Source: Mesorhizobium tamadayense (GTDB lineage: Bacteria > Pseudomonadota > Alphaproteobacteria > Rhizobiales > Rhizobiaceae). From it: a stretch of 64,000 nt of DNA. Every line of letters starts with the position of its first letter. The first letter of the stretch is position 1. A program made the position numbers and the translations under genes. Shown one piece after another: positions 58,121 to 64,000 of this stretch. The notes below the pieces were generated by a model. That model worked only from the letters and a program-made list of their open reading frames with translations. It did not search any database and was not told the origin of the DNA. The stretch is from contig NZ_RQXT01000031.1 of the NCBI RefSeq assembly GCF_003863365.1, positions 21,985 through 85,984 of the forward strand, written 5' to 3'.

Positions 58121-61100
58121 CTACACCAGCTCCACTTCGACAACACCCGGCACCGCGCGCATGGCCGACGCGACTTGCGGCGAGATGCGGTAGCGGTTGG
58201 GAAGCTCGATCTCCACCTCGCCCTGCCCGGCGTCCTTGATGAGCACGAAGCTCACCTGCCCCTCGCCCTTCACGGCAAGCTGGCTGGCGACGATATTGAT
58301 CGGCTGGGCGTCGCGCACGAAGATGCGCAACGCCTTCTGGATGCGGCTTGCCTCGTCCTCCAGCGACTGCACCGTCTGGATGCGCAGATTGATGCCCTCC
58401 GGCCGGTCTTCCGCCGAAACCGTGATCACCACCGAACGGCCGGGTTCCAGCATGTCGCGATACTGCGCCAACCCTTCGGAAAACAGCACCGCCTCGTATT
58501 GGCCCGTCGTGTCGGAAAACTGCACGACGCCCATCTTGTTGCCGGTGCGCGTCTTGCGCTCCTGCTTGGTGGTGACGGTGCCGGCGAGCCGGCCGGCGGC
58601 GGCGCCGCGTTTGACCGCGGCCGAAAACTCCGCCCAGTTCTGCACCCGCATCTTCTGCAAGGCGGCCTTGTACTCGTCGAGCGGATGCGCCGAGAGGTAG
58701 AAGCCGACGACCTGGAATTCTCGGTGCAGCCGGTCGGCGGCAAGCCATGGCTCGGCCGCCGGCAGGTTGAGCGCCTGCGACTGGCTCCCAAGCGACGCTC
58801 CAAAAATGTCGGCCTGGCCGGAAACAGCATTTTGCTGCGCCAACGAGGCGAGCCCCATCATCCGCTCCACGCCGGCCATCATCACGGCGCGATCGTGCCC
58901 GAAGCAATCCAAGGCCCCTGCCATGATCAGGCTTTCGAAGACGCGCTTGCCGACGACCTTCGGATCCACGCGCTCGCAGAAATCGGCAAGGTTCTTGAAC
59001 GGCTTCTCGCCGCGCTTTTCCACGATGTGCTCGACCGCCGCGTCGCCGACGCCTTTCAAAGCCGCCAGCGAATAGAAGATCTTGTTCTCGCCGACCTCGA
59101 AGGGGCGGAAGCTGGTCATCACCGACGGCGCCACCACCTCGATGCCGAGGCGCAGCGCGTCTTGCCGGAAATCGGCCAATTTGTCGGTATTGCTCATGTC
59201 GAGCGTCATTGACGCCGCCAGGAACTCGACCGGATAATGCGCCTTGAGATAGGCCGTCTGGTAGGAGACGACCGCATAGGCCGCAGCGTGCGACTTGTTG
59301 AAGCCGTAGTCGGCGAACTTCGCCAAAAGGTCGAAGATGAAGTCGGCCTGCGGCTTGGAGACGCCGCGCTCGACCGCGCCCGAAACGAATCGCTCGCGCT
59401 GCTTGTCCATCTCGGCGCGGATCTTCTTGCCCATGGCGCGGCGCAGCAGGTCGGCCTCGCCGAGCGAATAGCCGGCAAGCTCCTGCGCGATCTGCATCAC
59501 CTGTTCCTGATAGACGATGACGCCTTGCGTCTCCTTCACCAGATGGTCGATCTTGGGATGGATCGAGGCCATCTCCTCCTCGCCATGCTTTCTGGCGTTG
59601 TAGGTCGGGATATTTTCCATCGGGCCGGGGCGGTAGAGCGCGACCAGCGCGATGATGTCCTCGATGCAGTCCGGCCGCATGCCGATCAGCGCCTTGCGCA
59701 TGCCCGCGCTTTCAACCTGGAACACGCCGACCACCTCGCCGCGCGACAGCATGGCGTAAGTATCGGGATCGTCGAGCGGGATGCGGGCAAGGTCGATGTC
59801 GATGCCGCGCCGGCGGATGAGCTTCACCGCCGTCTCCAGCACGGTCAGCGTCTTCAGGCCAAGGAAGTCGAACTTCACCAGCCCCGCCTGCTCGACATAT
59901 TTCATGTTGAACTGGGTGACCGGCATGTCCGAGCGCGGATCGCGGTACATCGGCACCAGCTCCGACAGCGGGCGGTCGCCGATGACGATGCCGGCGGCAT
60001 GCGTCGAGGCGTGGCGATAGAGGCCTTCGAGCTTCTGCGCCGTGTCGAGCAGCGTCTGGACGATCGGCTCCTTCTCCGCCTCCTCGGCAAAGCGCGGCTC
60101 GTTGGCGATGGCATCCGCCAGCTTGACCGGATTGGCCGGGTTCTGCGGCACCATCTTGGAGAGCTTGTCGACCTGGCCGTAGGGCATCTGCAGCACGCGG
60201 CCGACGTCGCGCAGCACGGCGCGCGCCTGCAGCGTTCCGAAGGTGATGATCTGCCCCACCTGGTCGCGGCCGTATTTCTGCTGGACGTAGCGAATGACCT
60301 CCTCGCGCCGGTCCTGGCAGAAGTCGATGTCGAAGTCCGGCATCGAGACGCGGTCCGGGTTGAGGAAGCGCTCGAACAGCAAAGAGAAGCGGAGCGGGTC
60401 GATATCGGTGATGGTCGTCGAATAGGCCACCAGCGAGCCGGCGCCCGAACCGCGTCCCGGCCCGACCGGGATGCCTTGCGCCTTTGCCCATTTGATGAAG
60501 TCGGCGACGATCAGGAAGTAGCCGGGGAACTTCATCTTCTCGATGATGCCGAGCTCGAATTCGAGCCGCTCGCGATACTGCTCGACCGTGTAGCCCGGCG
60601 TCGGCCCATCCTTGGCGAGCCGCGCCTCCAGTCCTTCGCGCGCCTGGCGCGCGAGCTCGGCGGCTTCCGCTTTCTCGGCCGCGTCCTTGTCGGCAGAATC
60701 GGCCCCGGTGAAGCGCGGCAGGATCGGGCTGCGGTTCTTCGGAAAGTAGGAGCAGCGCATCGCGATCTCGACGGTGTTGTCGATCGCTTCCGGCAGGTCC
60801 GAGAACAGCCGCGCCATCTCGGCCTGGCCGCGCAGGAAATTGTCCGGCGCAAGCCGCCGGCGGTTGTCGGCGGCCACCACCGAGCCTTCGGCAATCGCAA
60901 TCAGCGCGTCATGCGCCTCATAGTCTTCGCGCTTAGAGAAGAAAGCCTCATTGGTTGCGACCAGCGGCAGTTCGTGGGTGTAGGCCAGATCGACCGTCGA
61001 CTTCTCGACCATGCGGTCATAGCCGGCGACCCGTTCCAGCTCGACATAGAGACGGTCGCCGAACAGGCCTTTGAGGAAGAGAAGCCGCTGCTCGGCAAGG

Positions 61101-61645
61101 TCGCGGCGGTCCGCCTTCAGGGCGCTGCCGATCGGACCGCGCGGGCCTCCGGTGAGGCAGATCAGCCCTTCGCACTTCCCCTCCAGCATCGTGCTGGTCA
61201 AATGCACCGGCTCGCCGGGCGGCGTCTCCAGATAGATCTTGCTGACCAGCCGGACCAGATTGGCATAGCCGGCCTCGCTGGCGGCAATCAGCACGATCGG
61301 CGACATCTCAGGCCCGTGCCGGCGACGGTCGCGCTGGGCGTCGCTCGCTTCGCCGGAAAAGGCGAGATCGACCTGGCATCCGATGATAGGCTGGATACCG
61401 TCCTTGACCGCCTTCTGCGCGAATTCAAGCGCGCCGAACAGATTGTTGGTGTCGGTCACCGCGATCGCCGGCGCCTCGTCCTTGACCGCGTTGCCGACGA
61501 TGGCGCCGAGCTGCAAGGCGCCCTCAAGCAGCGAATAGGCCGAATGCACGCGCAGATGGATGAAGGTCCGCGCCGGCGCTTCCGGGCGCGCGGCTTTCAC
61601 GGCAGCTTCGCGCTTCAACGGGTCGCGTGGGAGTTCATCGGCCAT
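58121..61645 (-). CDS. dnaE: DNA polymerase III alpha subunit
   Basis: An 1174-residue replicative polymerase catalytic subunit. The PHP domain begins FIHLRVHSAYSLLEGALQLG. The palm has the catalytic aspartates in VSMPDFDIDFCQDRREEVI (near 435) and GPGRGSGAGSLVAYS. The fingers, helix-hairpin-helix, OB fold (about 1000-1080) and C-terminal domain follow. PHP histidines are largely retained in the first segment. Length is standard for DnaE1, and the closing VEVELV is a plausible C-terminus. No dnaQ or holA is nearby. The region just upstream has no obvious promoter. Confidence 0.95.
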   Translation of the reverse strand: MADELPRDPLKREAAVKAARPEAPARTFIHLRVHSAYSLLEGALQLGAIVGNAVKDEAPAIAVTDTNNLFGALEFAQKAVKDGIQPIIGCQVDLAFSGEASDAQRDRRRHGPEMSPIVLIAASEAGYANLVRLVSKIYLETPPGEPVHLTSTMLEGKCEGLICLTGGPRGPIGSALKADRRDLAEQRLLFLKGLFGDRLYVELERVAGYDRMVEKSTVDLAYTHELPLVATNEAFFSKREDYEAHDALIAIAEGSVVAADNRRRLAPDNFLRGQAEMARLFSDLPEAIDNTVEIAMRCSYFPKNRSPILPRFTGADSADKDAAEKAEAAELARQAREGLEARLAKDGPTPGYTVEQYRERLEFELGIIEKMKFPGYFLIVADFIKWAKAQGIPVGPGRGSGAGSLVAYSTTITDIDPLRFSLLFERFLNPDRVSMPDFDIDFCQDRREEVIRYVQQKYGRDQVGQIITFGTLQARAVLRDVGRVLQMPYGQVDKLSKMVPQNPANPVKLADAIANEPRFAEEAEKEPIVQTLLDTAQKLEGLYRHASTHAAGIVIGDRPLSELVPMYRDPRSDMPVTQFNMKYVEQAGLVKFDFLGLKTLTVLETAVKLIRRRGIDIDLARIPLDDPDTYAMLSRGEVVGVFQVESAGMRKALIGMRPDCIEDIIALVALYRPGPMENIPTYNARKHGEEEMASIHPKIDHLVKETQGVIVYQEQVMQIAQELAGYSLGEADLLRRAMGKKIRAEMDKQRERFVSGAVERGVSKPQADFIFDLLAKFADYGFNKSHAAAYAVVSYQTAYLKAHYPVEFLAASMTLDMSNTDKLADFRQDALRLGIEVVAPSVMTSFRPFEVGENKIFYSLAALKGVGDAAVEHIVEKRGEKPFKNLADFCERVDPKVVGKRVFESLIMAGALDCFGHDRAVMMAGVERMMGLASLAQQNAVSGQADIFGASLGSQSQALNLPAAEPWLAADRLHREFQVVGFYLSAHPLDEYKAALQKMRVQNWAEFSAAVKRGAAAGRLAGTVTTKQERKTRTGNKMGVVQFSDTTGQYEAVLFSEGLAQYRDMLEPGRSVVITVSAEDRPEGINLRIQTVQSLEDEASRIQKALRIFVRDAQPINIVASQLAVKGEGQVSFVLIKDAGQGEVEIELPNRYRISPQVASAMRAVPGVVEVELV

Positions 61646-61744
61646 GGGGCTCTTGTCGCTCGAAAGGACTCAACATCTGTGCAGATGTATTGTCCGGGAG
61701 CGCGCGATGCGAGTCCAGCGATCACCTGTGCACAGCAGAGCCCG

Positions 61745-63757
61745 TCAGGCGAATTCCATGATCACCGCATCCACCGCCAGGCTGTCGCCGGGCTTGGCGT
61801 TGAGCTTCGCCACGATGAGGTCTCTTTCGGCGCGCAGCACGTTTTCCATCTTCATCGCCTCGACCACGGCCAGTGTCTCGCCGGCCTTGACCTCTTGGCC
61901 CTCGGCGACGGCGATCGACACCACGAGGCCGGGCATCGGGCAGAGCAGCATTCTCGACCTGTCCGGCGGCAGCCTCTCCGGCATCAGCCTTTCAAGCTCC
62001 GCCGTGCGCGGCAGCATGGCTTGAGCCGTCACCGACATGCCTTTCCAGGCGATGCGAAGACCGTTCGGCACCGGCCGCACCTGCGCCGCGATCCGGCTGC
62101 CGCCGACCGTGCCGTGCCAGATCGCATCGCCCGGCCGCCAATCGGAGGCGACCGTCAGCGGCTTGCCGCCATCGATCGACAGATCGATCTCCATCGGAAT
62201 GGAGACCATGCCGTCGACAATGCCGGCGGCAAGATAGTCCGTGCCGATCTTCACCACCCAGTCGCGCTTGAGATGGCCCGAATGCGGCGCCAACCGTCCG
62301 CTGAGGCGGTCGAGCCGGTCCCGGCGCAGTAGCTCGATCGCGGTGGCGATCGCGGCGAACACCGCCTTCTCCCCGCTGTCCGGTTCGACCGGCGCGAAGC
62401 CGTCCGGATATTCCTCGGCGATGAAGCCGGTCGAAAGCCTTCCTTCGCGCCAGCGCGGATGCTGCATCAGCGCCGCCAGGAACGGAATGTTGTGCTCGAT
62501 GCCGTCGACGACGAAGCTGTCCAGCGCCACGGACATGGCGTCGATGGCCTCCAACCTTGTCGGCGCCCAGGTGCAGAGCTTTGCTACCATCGGGTCGTAG
62601 AACATCGATATCTCGGAACCTTCGGTGACGCCGGTGTCGTTGCGGATCACGATGTCGCCGAACGTGCCCTCTTGCGGCGGCCGGTAGCGCGTCAGCCGGC
62701 CAATCGAGGGTAGGAAATTGCGGTACGGATCTTCAGCATAGAGGCGGCTTTCCACCGCCCAGCCGTTGAGCTTCACGTCGCTCTGCCTGATTCCGAGCTT
62801 TTCGCCGGCGGCAATGCGGATCATCTGCTCGACAAGGTCGATGCCGGTGACGAGCTCGGTCACCGGATGCTCGACCTGCAATCTTGTATTCATTTCAAGG
62901 AAATAGAAGTTCTTGTCCCTGTCGACGATGAACTCGACCGTGCCGGCGCTCTGGTAGTCGACGGCTTTCGCCAGCGCTACTGCCTGCTCGCCCATGGCCT
63001 TGCGCGTCTTGGCATCGAGGAACGGCGACGGCGCCTCCTCGACCACCTTCTGGTTGCGGCGCTGGATCGAGCACTCGCGCTCGCCTAGATAAAGCGCATT
63101 GCCATGCGCGTCGGCCAGCACCTGGATCTCGATATGGCGCGGATCGACGACGAATTTTTCGATGAACACGCGGTCGTCGCCAAAGGAGCTTTTCGCTTCC
63201 GAACGCGCCCGCTCGAAACCGTCGCGCACTTCCGTTTTGCTCCAGGCGATGCGCATACCTTTGCCGCCGCCGCCGGCTGAGGCCTTGATCATGACCGGGT
63301 AGCCGATCTCGCCGGCGATCCTTTCGGCATGATCGGCATTTTCGATGACACCTAGCCAGCCGGGCACGGTCGACACCTTGGCCCGGCTCGCGAATTTCTT
63401 CGATTCGATCTTGTCGCCCATCGCGCGGATAGCCTTGGGCTTCGGCCCGATGAAGACGATGCCTTCTTTTTCCAGCGCCTCGCAGAAGGAGGCGCGTTCC
63501 GACAGGAAGCCGTAGCCTGGGTGCACCGCTTTGACGCCGGTCTCCTTGCAGGCGGCAATGATCTTCTCAGGCTGGAGATAGCTCTGCGCGGCGGGCGACG
63601 AGCCGATATGCACCGCCTCGTCGGCCATTTCGACATGCACCGCATCGCGATCAGCGTCGGAATAGACCGCAACCGTGGCGATCCCCATCTTGCGCGCCGT
63701 CTTGATCACGCGACAGGCGATCTCGCCGCGATTGGCGATCAGGATCTTCTTGAACAT
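61745..63757 (-). CDS. pccA: Acyl-CoA carboxylase alpha subunit (propionyl-CoA carboxylase type)
   Basis: A 670-residue fusion of a biotin carboxylase and a biotin carrier domain. The N-terminus has FKKILIANRGEIACRVIKTA, the ATP-grasp core KASAGGGGKGMRIAW and FIEKFVVDPRHIEIQVLADA, and EMNTRLQVEHPVTE. A linker domain (about 460-590) precedes the biotinyl domain with the biotinylated lysine in VVEAMKMENVLRA (about 636). Propionyl-CoA carboxylase alpha is the best fit from length and sequence; methylcrotonyl-CoA carboxylase alpha is the alternative, since the beta subunit gene is not in the window. It feeds propionyl-CoA into methylmalonyl-CoA. Confidence 0.87.
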   Translation of the reverse strand: MFKKILIANRGEIACRVIKTARKMGIATVAVYSDADRDAVHVEMADEAVHIGSSPAAQSYLQPEKIIAACKETGVKAVHPGYGFLSERASFCEALEKEGIVFIGPKPKAIRAMGDKIESKKFASRAKVSTVPGWLGVIENADHAERIAGEIGYPVMIKASAGGGGKGMRIAWSKTEVRDGFERARSEAKSSFGDDRVFIEKFVVDPRHIEIQVLADAHGNALYLGERECSIQRRNQKVVEEAPSPFLDAKTRKAMGEQAVALAKAVDYQSAGTVEFIVDRDKNFYFLEMNTRLQVEHPVTELVTGIDLVEQMIRIAAGEKLGIRQSDVKLNGWAVESRLYAEDPYRNFLPSIGRLTRYRPPQEGTFGDIVIRNDTGVTEGSEISMFYDPMVAKLCTWAPTRLEAIDAMSVALDSFVVDGIEHNIPFLAALMQHPRWREGRLSTGFIAEEYPDGFAPVEPDSGEKAVFAAIATAIELLRRDRLDRLSGRLAPHSGHLKRDWVVKIGTDYLAAGIVDGMVSIPMEIDLSIDGGKPLTVASDWRPGDAIWHGTVGGSRIAAQVRPVPNGLRIAWKGMSVTAQAMLPRTAELERLMPERLPPDRSRMLLCPMPGLVVSIAVAEGQEVKAGETLAVVEAMKMENVLRAERDLIVAKLNAKPGDSLAVDAVIMEFA

Positions 63758-64000
63758 TCGGGTGTCGTCCTCCGGCGAAGCCGTCCAGTTCTATGGACAA
63801 TCCCGCCATGGCTCAAGTGGCCGGACGGCGCGGATCTGCCCTGCCCTGAATGCGAACACCGCGCCGAAAAACGTCGCAACGGAAGTTGGCCGCCACAAAG
63901 GAACTCTGTAAAGTGGCGTTTGGGCTTACTGCGGAGGGCCGGCGGGTATTCGCCTCGCCGGGCAGGCTCAACAAGCCAGCCACGAGCTGACAATTTGTCT

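Noticed and set aside
59237..62332. 1031-codon open frame antisense to dnaE and pccA
   Set aside because: Crosses two genes with full sets of catalytic motifs on the other strand; composition is typical of an antisense shadow.
63758..64000. Small minus-strand frame upstream of pccA (63739-63993)
   Set aside because: It overlaps the pccA start, is Arg/Pro/Ser-rich, and has no ribosome-binding site or family pattern. I see no other feature in this 243-bp stretch, which should hold the pccA promoter.

Overview
The window looks like a chromosomal segment of a Mesorhizobium-like member of the Rhizobiales. Evidence: GC-rich codon use, the divK-pleD pair next to a DUF3572 gene and rpmG, rhizobial small families (DUF982, DUF2188, DUF983, DUF2125-like), a class II DAHP synthase, and two families of dispersed intergenic palindromes of the kind found in this order. 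I had no database access; assignments rest on motifs, protein length and neighbourhood.

Layout. 1-10 kb: the 5' end of an adenine deaminase gene, two alpha/beta hydrolases, an outer-membrane beta-barrel protein, tRNA-Leu(UAA), a NudK-like Nudix enzyme, an old-yellow-enzyme flavoprotein, small proteins, a CinA/MoaB-like protein, a universal stress protein, xanthine phosphoribosyltransferase and a second Nudix protein. 10-20 kb: a truncated ABC exporter, nadE, a GATC-rich minisatellite, a Tag-like glycosylase, DUF1003-DedA membrane genes, dgkA, a GFA-family protein, a diguanylate cyclase and an Xre/RES toxin-antitoxin pair with a palindromic operator candidate. 19-33 kb: class II DAHP synthase, sdhE-mfd, recG, a DUF502 membrane protein, a small inverted-repeat element carrying a frameshifted GIY-YIG nuclease gene, glmS, a MAPEG protein, glmU and ccdA. 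33-51 kb: topA-rnr-DUF983, a third Nudix protein, an MFS transporter, rpmG, a gene-less relative of the GIY-YIG element, an untranslated region with a candidate structured RNA, pleD-divK, DUF3572-HAD, a large secreted protein, GNAT, dinB and an EamA transporter. 51-58 kb: a co-directional six-gene glycan cluster (GT-C, GT4, two methyltransferases, GtrA, GT2). 58-64 kb: dnaE and a propionyl-CoA carboxylase-type biotin subunit.

How the genes work together. Much of the window is housekeeping: replication and repair (dnaE, dinB, mfd, recG, topA, Tag-like protein), RNA decay (rnr), UDP-GlcNAc supply (glmS, glmU), NAD and purine salvage (nadE, gpt, ade), cell-cycle and c-di-GMP signalling (divK, pleD, a second GGDEF protein). 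The accessory parts are the glycan cluster, the toxin-antitoxin pair and the repeats. The most distinctive signal is the GIY-YIG gene enclosed by 65-bp near-perfect inverted repeats, with a second locus holding only the terminal repeats. This is the layout expected of an autonomous element and its non-autonomous derivative, but with a GIY-YIG nuclease where a transposase would normally be.
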